Shown: positions 42,250-51,296, counted from the stretch's first letter. The stretch is DNA of 64,000 bases from Streptomyces viridiviolaceus (GCF_014650995.1 NZ_BMWA01000017.1:65210-129209), one strand, 5' to 3'. Made by a program: numbers and translations. The notes: generated by a model from the letters alone, not told the origin.

Positions 42250-42257
42250 CCCGGACA

Positions 42258-42298
42258 GCCGGGGGCCGTCCGGCGGCTCAGGCCGGACGGCCCCCGGC
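42258..42298. terminator. Bidirectional terminator between LPMO and MarR genes
   Basis: GCCGGGGGCCGTCCGGC (42258-42274) pairs perfectly with GCCGGACGGCCCCCGGC (42282-42298) around a 7-base loop. The 17-base stem sits exactly between two convergent stop codons and lacks a U-tract, as is usual in Streptomyces. Confidence 0.88.
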
Positions 42299-42742
42299 TC
42301 ACCAGGCGGGCCTGATCGGGCCGCCCGGCGCGATCCGCAGCAACCGCTTGCGCAGGACGCGCACTTCGCCCTCGCCGATCAGGTCGGCCCAGGCCCGCAC
42401 GGCCTCCGCGGCGGCCTCCTCCGCCGCCCGGGTGCAGGCCCATCCCCGCTCGGTCAGGACGACGAGCCGGGCGCGCGCGTCGTCCGGATGGGGCCGGCGC
42501 TCGACGTACCCCTTGCGGGCCAGCTCGTCGACGAGCTGGCTCGCCGCCTGCTTGGTCACCCCGAGGTGCACGGCGAGGTCGGTGACCGTCGCGCCGTCCG
42601 GGGCGAGCCGGGTGAAGGCGAATCCGTAGGCGGGGCGCCCCTCGAAACCGCGGGCGACGACACCCTCGTTGATGCGCTGGGTCAGGTCGCCCGCGGCGGC
42701 GAGCAGGGCGGCGGTCAGGGTCAGGGCCTCGGAGTTCTGCAC
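42299..42742 (-). CDS. MarR-family regulator
   Basis: A protein of about 147 residues with the MarR winged helix (TVTDLAVHLGVTKQAASQLVDE, KGYVERRPHPDDARARLVVLTERG). The start is uncertain: GTG at 42742 is used, and TTG at 42754 is possible; neither has a well-spaced Shine-Dalgarno. The gene is divergent from a cupin gene, and two near-identical palindromes fill the gap. It is probably an autorepressor that also controls the cupin gene. Ligand unknown; many MarR proteins sense aromatic acids or oxidants. Confidence 0.87.
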   Translation of the reverse strand: MQNSEALTLTAALLAAAGDLTQRINEGVVARGFEGRPAYGFAFTRLAPDGATVTDLAVHLGVTKQAASQLVDELARKGYVERRPHPDDARARLVVLTERGWACTRAAEEAAAEAVRAWADLIGEGEVRVLRKRLLRIAPGGPIRPAW

Positions 42743-42760
42743 GCCCGCATTCAAACACCC

Positions 42761-42814
42761 TTGACCGATTGGTCAAGCTGCTTGACCATGTTCAGATAGT
42801 CAAGCTGCTTGGCC
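42761..42814. promoter_or_regulatory. Tandem MarR operators
   Basis: GGTCAAGCTGCTTGACC at 42771-42787 is a 7-3-7 perfect palindrome. AGTCAAGCTGCTTGGCC at 42798-42814 matches it at 15 of 17 positions, with centres 27 bases apart. TTGACCGATTGGTCAA at 42761-42776 overlaps the first and is itself palindromic. The array lies between the divergent MarR and cupin starts. Confidence 0.75.
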
Positions 42815-42828
42815 TATGGAGGTCCGCC

Positions 42829-43203
42829 ATGCCCGTCGTCCGCTCGTCCGAAGCCGTCACCCACGAGATCCACGGCGCCCGCTTCGTCTCGTACGCCACG
42901 CCGCTCACCGGCAGCAGGGAGCTGTGCGCCTGGCGGGGCGAGATCCCCGCGGGGACCCGGGCGCCCGCCCACACCGTCAACCGGGAGGAGATCTTCCACC
43001 TGCTCACCGGAGAACTCCTGATCACCCTCGACGGCCGCACCGAGCGCGTCACCGCGGGCGACACCGTGATCATCAACCGCGGCTCCACGCTCGCCGTGGA
43101 GAACCCCACCGACCGGCTCGCGACCTCCTGGGTCACCACCTCCGTGGGCCTGGAGGCGGAGCTCGCCGACGGGACGCGGCTCGCGCCCCCGTGGGCCAAC
43201 TGA
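42829..43203 (+). CDS. Cupin-domain protein
   Basis: A 124-residue single cupin barrel. Motif 1 region is TRAPAHTVNREEIFHLLTGEL with only one clear metal-type His plus a Glu pair; motif 2 is AGDTVIINRGSTLAVENP, where the usual His is missing. A canonical mononuclear metal site is therefore doubtful, and the protein may bind a small molecule instead. GGAGG precedes the ATG at 42829. The divergent MarR and twin operators point to inducible expression. Confidence 0.85.
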   Translation: MPVVRSSEAVTHEIHGARFVSYATPLTGSRELCAWRGEIPAGTRAPAHTVNREEIFHLLTGELLITLDGRTERVTAGDTVIINRGSTLAVENPTDRLATSWVTTSVGLEAELADGTRLAPPWAN

Positions 43204-43214
43204 CCCGCGGGGCG

Positions 43215-44183
43215 TCATGCCGCCAGCGACCCCGGCATCACCGCCCTCGGTCCGAACTTCGCCCGCGCGCGGTCGGCGGCCTCCTCGATCCGGCGGACCT
43301 TCTCGTCCACCGGGTCGAAGGTGAGCTGGTGGGAGGCCTGCTCGGCGGGAACCAGGCCCTCGACGCGCAGGGCCAGCGAGCGGACCCGGGCGCGCTGCAG
43401 GCCGAGCGCCTCGTACATGCCGTAGGCGGTCCGCGTCAGCGCGGCGGAGTGCGCCGTCGGCTCCCCCAGGGTGCGGCTGCGGGTCGTGGCGGACCGGTCG
43501 GCGTAGCGCACGGTGAGGGTGAGGGTGCGGCAGACCTTGTCCACGGCGCGCAGCCGGGCGCCCAGGTCCTCGGCGGCCGACAGCAGGGCGCGGCGGTGCC
43601 GGTCGGGGTCCAGTTCGTCCCGGGTGAAGGGGCGCTCGGTCGCCAGCGACCGGGAGACGCCGTTCGGGACCACCCGGCCGCGGTCGATGCCCTGCGCCTT
43701 CTCGTGCAGGTCGCGCCCGGTCTTCGCGCCGACCAGGCGCTGGAGCGTGGACAGCGGCGCGGTGGCGACCCGGCCGAGGGTGTCCAGGCCGTACTCGCAC
43801 AGGGTGCGGGCGGTCGCGGGACCGACGCCGGGGAGCGCGGCGACGGGCTTTCCGGCGAGGAACTCATCTGCCGTGCCCTCGGACACCGCACAGGTCACCC
43901 CCGGCCGGGCGTCCCGCAGCGCCATGCGGGCCAGCATCGGGCCCGGTCCGGCACCGATCACGCAGTCGACGCCGTGCAGCGCGAGGGCCCGGACGCGGAT
44001 CACCGACGCCAGCTCCACGGCGCTGCGCCCGAAGTACCGCTCGGCGCCCCGCAGATCGGCCAGCGCACCGTCCGGCGGCAGCGCCTCGACGACCGGCGTG
44101 AACTCCTCCAGCAGCCCGAGCAGCTGGGGCAGGGCCGCCTCGTACATCGGCGGCAGCTGGAAACGTACACAGAGGATGGTCAT
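43215..44183 (-). CDS. Y-family polymerase-like protein lacking the catalytic N-terminus (ImuB-like role)
   Basis: A 322-residue protein related to DinB. Compared with E. coli DinB, similarity begins only near DinB residue 80 (ILCVRFQLPPMYEAALPQLL), so the first palm strand with its catalytic Asp and most of the fingers are absent. The second catalytic motif SLDEAYLD reads PPDGALADL, losing the Glu. The thumb helix-hairpin-helix (ALPGVGPATARTLCEYGLDT) and little-finger domain remain, with QLTFD as a possible sliding-clamp peptide. Polymerase activity is unlikely. It overlaps the dnaE2 stop as ATGA, which suggests an accessory subunit like ImuB. The ATG at 44183 is fixed by that overlap. Confidence 0.88.
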   Translation of the reverse strand: MTILCVRFQLPPMYEAALPQLLGLLEEFTPVVEALPPDGALADLRGAERYFGRSAVELASVIRVRALALHGVDCVIGAGPGPMLARMALRDARPGVTCAVSEGTADEFLAGKPVAALPGVGPATARTLCEYGLDTLGRVATAPLSTLQRLVGAKTGRDLHEKAQGIDRGRVVPNGVSRSLATERPFTRDELDPDRHRRALLSAAEDLGARLRAVDKVCRTLTLTVRYADRSATTRSRTLGEPTAHSAALTRTAYGMYEALGLQRARVRSLALRVEGLVPAEQASHQLTFDPVDEKVRRIEEAADRARAKFGPRAVMPGSLAA

Positions 44184-47100
44184 CCCGCACTCCCCGGACT
44201 CTGGTGCCACAACTTCCTTCCGACCGCGGGCCCTTCGCCCGCGGGGCGCAGATCGGCCCAGGGGTGCATCTCGTACCCCGTGGGCAGGCGGATCCTGCGC
44301 TGCTCCATCGGGTCCCGGGCCGCGGAACCCGCTGGCGCGGGCCGCCCGTCCGAACCGGCGAGCCGTCGCCGGGCCGGGCCCTCTGCGTCGTCGGGTGCCG
44401 CCCCGGTGCCGGGCGCCTCGGCCAGCCTGGCCGCGACGCCCTCCAGCCCCTCTTCCCGGCGTACTTCCAGCAGGTCGGCGAGGTTCCAGGCGGCGGCGCC
44501 CACCACGCTGAGGCTGCGCGGGCCGCGGCGCTGCACCACGCCGCGCACCAGCAGCAGCCAGGAGTGGAAGACGGTGTGGGCGCAGGCGTCGTGGGAGTCG
44601 TCGAAGAAGGCGAGGTCGACCAGGCCGGTGCCGTCGTCCAGCGTGGAGAAGATGACCCTCCTGCCGGACCGGATCGGCGGGGTCTGGGTGGCCGCCTTGG
44701 CGCCCGCGACCAGCACCGTCTCCCCGTGCCGCGCATCACGCAGCCGCCTGGCCGGCATCACGCCCAGCTCGTCGAGGAAGGTGCGGTGGTCGTCCATCAG
44801 GTTGCGCGAGGCGTCCATGGACAGCACGCCCAGTTCGGCGCTGAGCTTCTCCGCCGAGGTGAGGTCGGGCAGTCCGGCCGGGGCCGTCCTCCGCCCGCCG
44901 GCCAGGGGGAGCTGGTCGCCGCGTCCGCCCCGGGCGCCGCGGTGCAGCTCGGTCAGATGGAGTTGCAGGTCGCGGCGGTTGGCGCCGAACGCGTCCAGCG
45001 CGCCGACCTGGGCGAGCCGGCCGGCGAGCGGGCGGCTGGGCCGGGCCCGTTCCCAGAAGTCGAGCAGGGAGGCGTACGGCTGACCCTCGGCGATCCGCGC
45101 GGCCTCGGCCTCGCTGATGCCGTGCACGTCGGAGAGGGCGAGGCGGAGTCCCCAGACCTTCGCCCCACGCGATTCAGACACCAGTTCGATCCTGTGTGCG
45201 GCCCCCGACTTGTTCACGTCCAGCGGCAGGATCGGCACCCCGCGCCGCCGCGCGTCCGCCAGCAGCAGCCGCTTCGGGTACATGCCGGGGTCGTGCGTGA
45301 GCAACCCGGCGTAGAAAGCGGCCGGGTGATGGGCCTTCAGCCAGGCGGACTGGTACGTGGGGACGGCGAAGGCGACCGCGTGCGCCTTGCAGAAGCCGTA
45401 GGAGCCGAACGCCTCGACGATCTCCCAGGTCCGCTGAATCGTTTCCGCGTCGTATCCGTTCGCCGCCGCGTGCTGCGCGAACCAGACCTTGATCCGCCCC
45501 TGCGACTCCGGGTCCGACAGCCCGCGCCGCACCCGGTCGGCCTCGCCGCGCCCGCAGCCGGTCATGATGTCCACGATGTCGATGATCTGCTCGTGGAAGA
45601 CCACGACGCCGTACGTGCCCTTCAACGGCTCCGCCAGGTCCGGGTGCGGATAGCGCACCGGCGCCCGCCCGTGCCGCGCCTCGATGAACGGCCGCACCAT
45701 GTCGGCGGCGACCGGACCCGGTCGGAAGAGGGAGATGTCGACGACGAGATCGTGGAACGTGGCCGGCTGGAGCCGCCCGACCAGGTCCCGCTGCCCCGGT
45801 GACTCGATCTGGAAGCAGCCCAGCGTCTCGGTGGAGCGGATGAGCCGGTACGTCGCCGGATCGCCGTCCGGCACCGCGTCCACGTCGACCCGCTCCCCCG
45901 TCGCCCGCTCCACCTCGGCGACCGCGTGCGCCATCGCCGACTGCATCCGCACGCCCAGCACGTCCAGCTTGAGCAGCCCGAGGTCCTCGACGTCGTCCTT
46001 GTCGAACTGCGCCATGGGGAAGCCCTCGCCGCTGGTCGGCATGACCGGCGTACGGGACAGCAGGGAGGCGTCGGAGAGCAGGACGCCGCAGGGGTGCATG
46101 GCGACTCCGCGCGGGAGGGCGTCGAGGGCCTCGACCAGCTCCCACAGCCGTCCGTACCGCTCCTTCTCCCCTGCCAGCGCCTTGAGTTCGGGCAGTTCCT
46201 CCAGCGCCGCGCGGGCGTCGCGGGCGCGGATGTGCGGGAAGGACTTGGCGACGCGGTCGATCTCGGCCGGGTCCATGGACAGCGCGGCACCGACGTCGCG
46301 GATGGCGTGGCGCACCCGGTACGTCTCCGGCATCGCGACCGTCGCGACCCGCTCGGTGCCGAACCGGTCGATGATCGCGCGGTAGACCTCCAGGCGGCGC
46401 GCGGACTCCACGTCGATGTCGATGTCGGGCAGCACGACCCGCTCCTTGGACAGGAAGCGTTCCATCAGCAGCCCGTGCTCGACCGGGTCGGCGTGCGCGA
46501 TGCCGAGGAGGTGGTTGACGAGCGAGCCCGCGCCGGAGCCACGCGCGGCGACCCGGATGCCCATGTGCCGTACGTCGTCCACCACTTGGGCGACGGTCAG
46601 GAAGTAGGAGGCGAAGCCGTGGTGGGCGATGATGTCCAGCTCGTGGTGCATCCGCTCCCAGTACGCGCGCCGCCGGTCGTAGCCGCGCAGCACCATCCCG
46701 GCCGCCGCCCGGGAGGCGAGCGCGCGCTGGGCGGTGCGGCGGCCGGCGCCGACGAGGTGCGGCTCGGGGAAGTGGACGGCGCCCATGCCGAGGTCGTCGT
46801 CGGGGTCGACCAGGCATGCGGCGGCCGTCTCCTGGGTCTGTTCCAGCAGGCGGTGGGCGGCCTCGCGCCGGAAGCCCGCGGCCTCGACCACCCGCTCGGC
46901 GACCTGCCGCATGGCGCCCGCGTCCTTGAGCCAGGCCTCGCCGGAGTCCAGTTCCTTGGCCGGGTCGATCGGCACCAGGCGGCGTGCCGCGTCCAGCACG
47001 TCGGCGACCGGGCCCAGGCCGTGGTCGGCGTACCGGACGGCGTTGGAGAGCACGGGGCGGACACCCTGCTCGGCGGCGAAGCCGACGGTACGGGCGGCCA

Positions 47101-47704
47101 GGCGCAGGGAGCCGGGGCCGGTGCCCTTGCGGCCGTGCCAGACGGCCTCCAGGCGCAGGGCGTCGCCGTACACCTCCCGCCAGGGGGCGAGGAGCCGGAC
47201 CGCGCGGTCGGGGCGGCCGGCGGCGAGGGCGCGGCCGACGTCGGAGTCGGGGCCGAGCAGGACGGTCAGGCCGTCGGCGTGGTTGGCGGCCCAGGACAGC
47301 AGCGGGGGGCCCTCGGCGGTGTGGGCGGCCGACACGAGCCGGCACAGGTCGGCCCAGCCGCGGGCGCCGTCCCGGGCGAGGAAGGTCACACGGGGGGCCG
47401 ACTCGTCGACGAAGGCGCCTCCGCGCACGGGAGCGCGGCGCCGGTCCCGGCGCACGGAGGTCTCCGTGCGGTCGGCCCCGGGCTCGGGGGCCGACACCGC
47501 CAGCTCCGCGCCGAACAGCGGACGGACGCCCGCCTTCGCGCACGCCTTGGCGAAGCGGACCGTGCCCGCGAGGGTGTCGCGGTCGGTGAGGGCGAGGGCG
47601 TCCATGCCGCGTTCCAGGGCGCGCTCGGCCAGCCGCTCCGGGTGGGAGGCCCCGTATCGCAGGGAGAACCCGGAGACGGTGTGCAGATGCGTGAAACCCG
47701 GCAC
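44180..47704 (-). CDS. dnaE2: DnaE2 (ImuC), error-prone DNA polymerase III alpha subunit
   Basis: A protein of about 1174 residues. The N-terminal PHP domain starts FTHLHTVSGFSLRYGASHPE. The C-family palm has PDIDIDVESARR with two catalytic Asp, and fingers contain FRPGPVAADMVRPFI and GVVVFHEQIIDIVDIMTGCG. Then comes SYGFCKAHAVAFAVPTYQSA, with an OB-fold near the C-terminus (GETVLVAGAKAATQTPPIRS). The replicative DnaE is longer and lacks this partner arrangement. GTG at 47704 is chosen because GGGAGG lies 5-6 bases upstream; GTG at 47719 would precede that site. A LexA-box-like site is 37 bases upstream. In the family it carries out translesion synthesis with ImuB and the clamp. Confidence 0.94.
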   Translation of the reverse strand: MPGFTHLHTVSGFSLRYGASHPERLAERALERGMDALALTDRDTLAGTVRFAKACAKAGVRPLFGAELAVSAPEPGADRTETSVRRDRRRAPVRGGAFVDESAPRVTFLARDGARGWADLCRLVSAAHTAEGPPLLSWAANHADGLTVLLGPDSDVGRALAAGRPDRAVRLLAPWREVYGDALRLEAVWHGRKGTGPGSLRLAARTVGFAAEQGVRPVLSNAVRYADHGLGPVADVLDAARRLVPIDPAKELDSGEAWLKDAGAMRQVAERVVEAAGFRREAAHRLLEQTQETAAACLVDPDDDLGMGAVHFPEPHLVGAGRRTAQRALASRAAAGMVLRGYDRRRAYWERMHHELDIIAHHGFASYFLTVAQVVDDVRHMGIRVAARGSGAGSLVNHLLGIAHADPVEHGLLMERFLSKERVVLPDIDIDVESARRLEVYRAIIDRFGTERVATVAMPETYRVRHAIRDVGAALSMDPAEIDRVAKSFPHIRARDARAALEELPELKALAGEKERYGRLWELVEALDALPRGVAMHPCGVLLSDASLLSRTPVMPTSGEGFPMAQFDKDDVEDLGLLKLDVLGVRMQSAMAHAVAEVERATGERVDVDAVPDGDPATYRLIRSTETLGCFQIESPGQRDLVGRLQPATFHDLVVDISLFRPGPVAADMVRPFIEARHGRAPVRYPHPDLAEPLKGTYGVVVFHEQIIDIVDIMTGCGRGEADRVRRGLSDPESQGRIKVWFAQHAAANGYDAETIQRTWEIVEAFGSYGFCKAHAVAFAVPTYQSAWLKAHHPAAFYAGLLTHDPGMYPKRLLLADARRRGVPILPLDVNKSGAAHRIELVSESRGAKVWGLRLALSDVHGISEAEAARIAEGQPYASLLDFWERARPSRPLAGRLAQVGALDAFGANRRDLQLHLTELHRGARGGRGDQLPLAGGRRTAPAGLPDLTSAEKLSAELGVLSMDASRNLMDDHRTFLDELGVMPARRLRDARHGETVLVAGAKAATQTPPIRSGRRVIFSTLDDGTGLVDLAFFDDSHDACAHTVFHSWLLLVRGVVQRRGPRSLSVVGAAAWNLADLLEVRREEGLEGVAARLAEAPGTGAAPDDAEGPARRRLAGSDGRPAPAGSAARDPMEQRRIRLPTGYEMHPWADLRPAGEGPAVGRKLWHQSPGSAG

Positions 47705-47740
47705 ACGCACCTCCCGCACTGGCGAGCTCCGACGTCATAT

Positions 47741-47754
47741 CGAACGTCTGTTCC
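47741..47754. promoter_or_regulatory. LexA-box-like SOS operator of the dnaE2 operon
   Basis: CGAACGTCTGTTCC fits the Gram-positive/actinobacterial LexA consensus CGAACRNRYGTTYC at all but one position. On the minus strand it lies between a -35-like TTGTTG and a -10-like TATGAC, where repressor binding would block RNA polymerase. The site is 37 bases upstream of the chosen dnaE2 start. Confidence 0.68.
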
Positions 47755-47858
47755 CAACAACCTCACCCCCACCATAGACCAATTTTCGAAAGCATGTGCG
47801 ACATCCGTTCGGCCCCCTCCCACCTGCGCAAACACCCGGCGCCCCGGACCGTGGGGAC

Positions 47859-48917
47859 ATGCCACAGAACACCGGCAGCGACGCCCGGCGCGGCTCCTTC
47901 CCCGACGAGGTGAAGGACGCCGTCACCCCGCGGGCGACGCTGCTCGTGCTCGGTGTGCTCGCGCTCCAGCTGCTGTTCATCGCCTCCTACGTGGGGGCGC
48001 TGCACGACCCTGAACCGAGGGACGTTCCTTTCGGCGTCGTCGCGCCCCCGGCCGCGGCCGGGCAGGCGGTGGCCCGGCTGGAGCGGCTGCCCGGCTCACC
48101 CCTGGATCCGCGCCCGGTGGCCGGCGAGGCGAGAGCCCGCGAGCAGATCGCGGACCGGGACATCGACGGCGCCCTGATCGTGGACCCGGCCGGCAGCACC
48201 GACACGCTGCTCGTCGCCTCCGGCGGCGGCACCGTCCTCGCCACCACCCTGGAGGGCATCGTCGCCCGGCTGGAGCAGGCCGGGGAGCGCACGGTGCGGA
48301 CCGTCGACGTGGCCCCGGCGTCCGCGCAGGACTTCGACGGGCTGTCGTCCTTCTACCTGGTCGTGGGCTGGTGCGTCGGCGGCTACCTGTGCGCCTCGAT
48401 CCTGGCGATCAGCACCGGGGCCCGGCCCGCCGACCCGCGCCGCGCGGCGATCCGGCTGATCGTGATGGCGCTGGTCTCGATCGTCGGCGGGCTCGGCGGA
48501 GCGGTGATCACCGGTCCGGCCCTGGGCGCCCTGCCCGGCGGTGTGGCGGCCCTGTGGGGACTCGGCGCCCTGACCACCTTCGCCGTCGGCGCCGCCACAC
48601 TCGCGCTCCAGGGCGTCTTCGGGATCATCGGCATCGGGCTGGCGATCCTGCTGGTGGTGATCGCGGGCAACCCGAGCGCGGGCGGCGCATTCCCGCTGCC
48701 GATGCTGCCGCCGTTCTGGCAGGCGATCGGACCGGCGCTCCCGCCGGGCGCGGGGACGTGGGCGGCGCGCTCGATCGCGTACTTCGACGGCCGCGCCACG
48801 ACCGGCTCGCTCCTGGTGCTGTCGGCGTGGGCGCTCGCGGGGGTGGTGATCACCATGCTGGCGGCGGCGATGCGCCGCAAGCGGCACGAGGCGGAGCTGC
48901 CCACCCAGGTCACCTGA
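47859..48917 (+). CDS. YhgE/Pip-like multipass membrane protein
   Basis: A 352-residue protein: one N-terminal helix (about 32-52, LLVLGVLALQLLFIASYVGA) and an extracytoplasmic domain of about 120 residues (PEPRDVPFGVVAPPAAAGQA, DRDIDGALIVDPAGSTDTLL). Five C-terminal helices start near SSFYLVVGWCVGGYLCASIL. This is the DUF3533/ABC-2-like layout of proteins linked to export or phage reception, but no ATPase is nearby. The ATG at 47859 follows GGGGA. Function unknown. It is divergent from dnaE2. Confidence 0.78.
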   Translation: MPQNTGSDARRGSFPDEVKDAVTPRATLLVLGVLALQLLFIASYVGALHDPEPRDVPFGVVAPPAAAGQAVARLERLPGSPLDPRPVAGEARAREQIADRDIDGALIVDPAGSTDTLLVASGGGTVLATTLEGIVARLEQAGERTVRTVDVAPASAQDFDGLSSFYLVVGWCVGGYLCASILAISTGARPADPRRAAIRLIVMALVSIVGGLGGAVITGPALGALPGGVAALWGLGALTTFAVGAATLALQGVFGIIGIGLAILLVVIAGNPSAGGAFPLPMLPPFWQAIGPALPPGAGTWAARSIAYFDGRATTGSLLVLSAWALAGVVITMLAAAMRRKRHEAELPTQVT

Positions 48918-48935
48918 CCCGTCCGTGCACACGCG

Positions 48936-48969
48936 GAAGTCCCGCCCCTCGCGCGCGGGGCGGGACTTC
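48936..48969. terminator. Bidirectional terminator
   Basis: GAAGTCCCGCCCC and GGGGCGGGACTTC form a perfect 13-base stem with an 8-base loop between the convergent membrane-protein and protease genes. GTCCGT and ACGGAC extend it on the outside. Confidence 0.9.
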
Positions 48970-48984
48970 ACGGACGGCGCGTGC

Positions 48985-50067
48985 TCAGCCGATCTGCGTA
49001 CCGGTCGCCGACAGGGCCTCCGTCACCGGCTGGAAGAACGTCTCCCCGCCCGAGGTGCAGTCGCCGCTGCCGCCGGAGGTGAGGCCGACCGCGCTGCTGC
49101 CGGAGAACAGCGAGCCGCCGCTGTCACCGGGCTCGGCGCAGACGTCGGTCTGGATCAGGCCGTTGACGATGTCGCCGTTGCCGTAGTTCACGGTGGCGTC
49201 GAGGCCGGTGACCGTGCCGGAGTGCACCTGGGTCGTGGAGCCGCTGCGGGTGACCCCCATGCCGACGGTGGCCTCCGCGGCGCCCGAGATGGTCTGCGTG
49301 GAGCCGTTGTAGAGGTTCACCTCGCTCGGGTGGGCCACCTCGGCGGTGTACTTGACCAGGCCGTAGTCGTCACCCGGGAAGCTGGACGCCTCGTTCTGGC
49401 CGATCACGTTGCCGGAGGAGTCCGACCAGGTCGAGATGCCCTCGGTGCAGTGCCCGGCGGTGAGGAAGTACGGCTCGCCGCCCTTGGTCACGTTGAAGCC
49501 GAGCGAGCAGCGTCCGCCGTTGCCCGTGATGGCGTCGCCGCCGGCGACGAAGGGCTTGTACTGGCCCTCGGTGCGCTTGAGTTCCGCCTTGGCGCCGAGG
49601 CCGTCGACCACCTTCGTCAGCTTGGCCCACTCGGCCCCGGAGACCGTGCGGTCGGCGGTGACGACGACCTTGTTGGTGGTGGGGTCGGTCACCCAGGAGG
49701 TGCCGGGGATGGTCGCGTCCTGCTTGAGGGTGCTGCGCGCGCTCTTCAGCTCGGCGAGCGAGTTCTCGACGACTCTCGCCTTGGCGCCGGCCTCCTCGAC
49801 GGTCTGCGCGGCGGCCTCGTCGAGCACGTTGACCACGAGGCTCTCGGCCTTCGCGTCGTAGTACGTGCCCGCCGCGTCGGCGCCGAGGTCGCCGAGCAGC
49901 GTGGAAGCGAGCTTTCCGGCCGCCGTGACCGACAGGGTCTTCGGCGCGGAGGCCTTCACGGGCTCGCTGGCGTTCGCACTCTGGAAGGTGACTCCCGCGA
50001 CGACCAGTGCGGCGATGCCCGCACCTGCCGCGGCTGCCCGCCGCTTGGGTATGCGTCGGTGCTTCAA
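48985..50067 (-). CDS. Streptogrisin-family serine protease precursor, TTG start
   Basis: A 360-residue secreted S1E protease. A signal peptide ([20 protein letters not shown]) is followed by an alpha-lytic-type pro-domain (about 45-175) and a mature domain starting near [20 protein letters not shown]. The triad is His in [10 protein letters not shown], Asp in [11 protein letters not shown] and Ser in [12 protein letters not shown]. Three Cys pairs match streptogrisins. TTG at 50067 is preferred because GGAGG lies exactly 7 bases upstream and the residues before it are not signal-like; an overlapping GTG is out of frame. It is a paralogue of 51342-52250. Confidence 0.92.
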   Translation of the reverse strand: MKHRRIPKRRAAAAGAGIAALVVAGVTFQSANASEPVKASAPKTLSVTAAGKLASTLLGDLGADAAGTYYDAKAESLVVNVLDEAAAQTVEEAGAKARVVENSLAELKSARSTLKQDATIPGTSWVTDPTTNKVVVTADRTVSGAEWAKLTKVVDGLGAKAELKRTEGQYKPFVAGGDAITGNGGRCSLGFNVTKGGEPYFLTAGHCTEGISTWSDSSGNVIGQNEASSFPGDDYGLVKYTAEVAHPSEVNLYNGSTQTISGAAEATVGMGVTRSGSTTQVHSGTVTGLDATVNYGNGDIVNGLIQTDVCAEPGDSGGSLFSGSSAVGLTSGGSGDCTSGGETFFQPVTEALSATGTQIG

Positions 50068-50300
50068 CTCACGTCCTCCTGTGGGGGGTCGGCCCGGAGA
50101 TTGTGGGGACCTCACGGGCCGGAAGGCTGGTTGACGAGCGCCCACTCTTCCGAACCCCACAGGGCGCACACAAGGTCGACTTCAGGACGTGCGCACGACA
50201 ACTTCAACGCACCCACACGGTCTTCACCGTTCATGCCCGACGCAGGCCGGTTCGCACTGCAAACACTACGAGCGAGTAACCCTTCACCGGACAGTGAGGT

Positions 50301-51179
50301 CTAGTCCTGTCCTGAATTCGCCCCTTGCGTCACGCCGTCCGGCGCCTCGGCGTCCGGATCCGCCTCGGCGGGCGGCAGTTGCTCCGTCCGCGGCGGCGCG
50401 GCAGCAGGAGCGGGCATCTGCTGTTGCGCCTTCTCCAGGAACCGCAGCAGCTCCACCGGGAAGGGCAGCACCAGAGTGGAGTTCTTCTCGGCCGCGACCG
50501 CGACGACCGTCTGGAGCAGCCGCAGTTGCAGCGCGGCCGGCTGCTCGGACATCTCCTTCGCCGCCTCGGCCAGCTTCCTCGACGCCTGGAGCTCGGCGTC
50601 GGCGTTGATGACCCGGGCCCGACGCTCCCGGTCGGCCTCGGCCTGCCGGGCCATCGACCGCTTCATGGTCTCGGGCAGCGACACGTCCTTGATCTCGACC
50701 CGGTCGATCTGCACGCCCCAGCCGACGGCCGGGCTGTCGATCATCAGCTCCAGGCCCTGGTTGAGCTTCTCCCGGTTGGACAGCAGGTCGTCCAGGTCGC
50801 TCTTGCCGATGATGGAACGCAGCGAGGTCTGCGCCATCTGGGAGACGGCGAACTTGTAGTCCTCGACCTGCACCACGGCCTCCGCCGCGTCCACGACCTT
50901 GAAGTAGACGACGGCGTCGACCCGTACGGTCACGTTGTCCCGGGTGATGCCCTCCTGCGCGGGCACCGGCATCGTGACGATCTGCAGGTTGACCTTGTGC
51001 AGCCGGTCCACGAGCGGAACGACCATGGTGAACCCCGGCCCGCGCACCTCGGAGCGGAGCTTGCCGAGCCGGAACACCACGCCTCGTTCGTACTGCTTGA
51101 CGACCCGCGCCGCCGCCATCACGTAGACCGCTCCGGCGGACGCGAGCGCCGCTCCCGCCACCACCAGCTCCTCGACCAT
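50301..51179 (-). CDS. SPFH/Band 7 (stomatin-like) membrane protein
   Basis: A 292-residue slipin. An N-terminal membrane segment (VEELVVAGAALASAGAVYVM) is followed by the SPFH domain with RVVKQYERGVVFRLGKLRSE, GPGFTMVVPLVDRLHKVNLQ and DAVVYFKVVDAAEAVVQVED. A coiled-coil region (SMARQAEADRERRARVINAD) precedes STLVLPFPVELLRFLEKAQQ and a Pro/Ala/Glu tail. The ATG at 51179 is chosen over an upstream GTG. Family members organise membrane microdomains and modulate proteases. No NfeD-type partner gene lies next to it; the two flanking genes are secreted proteases. Confidence 0.93.
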   Translation of the reverse strand: MVEELVVAGAALASAGAVYVMAAARVVKQYERGVVFRLGKLRSEVRGPGFTMVVPLVDRLHKVNLQIVTMPVPAQEGITRDNVTVRVDAVVYFKVVDAAEAVVQVEDYKFAVSQMAQTSLRSIIGKSDLDDLLSNREKLNQGLELMIDSPAVGWGVQIDRVEIKDVSLPETMKRSMARQAEADRERRARVINADAELQASRKLAEAAKEMSEQPAALQLRLLQTVVAVAAEKNSTLVLPFPVELLRFLEKAQQQMPAPAAAPPRTEQLPPAEADPDAEAPDGVTQGANSGQD

Positions 51180-51262
51180 CACGGCCCCCAGGGTCCGAAG
51201 TGGGCGCATCGGGTGCTCTTTGTGCGCTCTTCAGACGGTAACTCCGGCACGCGGGCAAGGGG

Positions 51263-51296
51263 GAGCCCCCGCACGGCAGTTGCCGTGCGGGGGCTC
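51263..51296 (-). terminator. Terminator of the streptogrisin gene at 51342-52250
   Basis: GAGCCCCCGCACGGCA and TGCCGTGCGGGGGCTC form a perfect 16-base stem with a two-base loop (in practice a tetraloop), 45 bases after the protease stop and upstream of the SPFH gene on the same strand. Confidence 0.88.

Noticed and set aside
43215-44183. Annotation as an active DNA polymerase IV (DinB)
   Set aside because: The catalytic Asp region and fingers are missing and the SLDE-type Glu is replaced, so an active polymerase is not supported.
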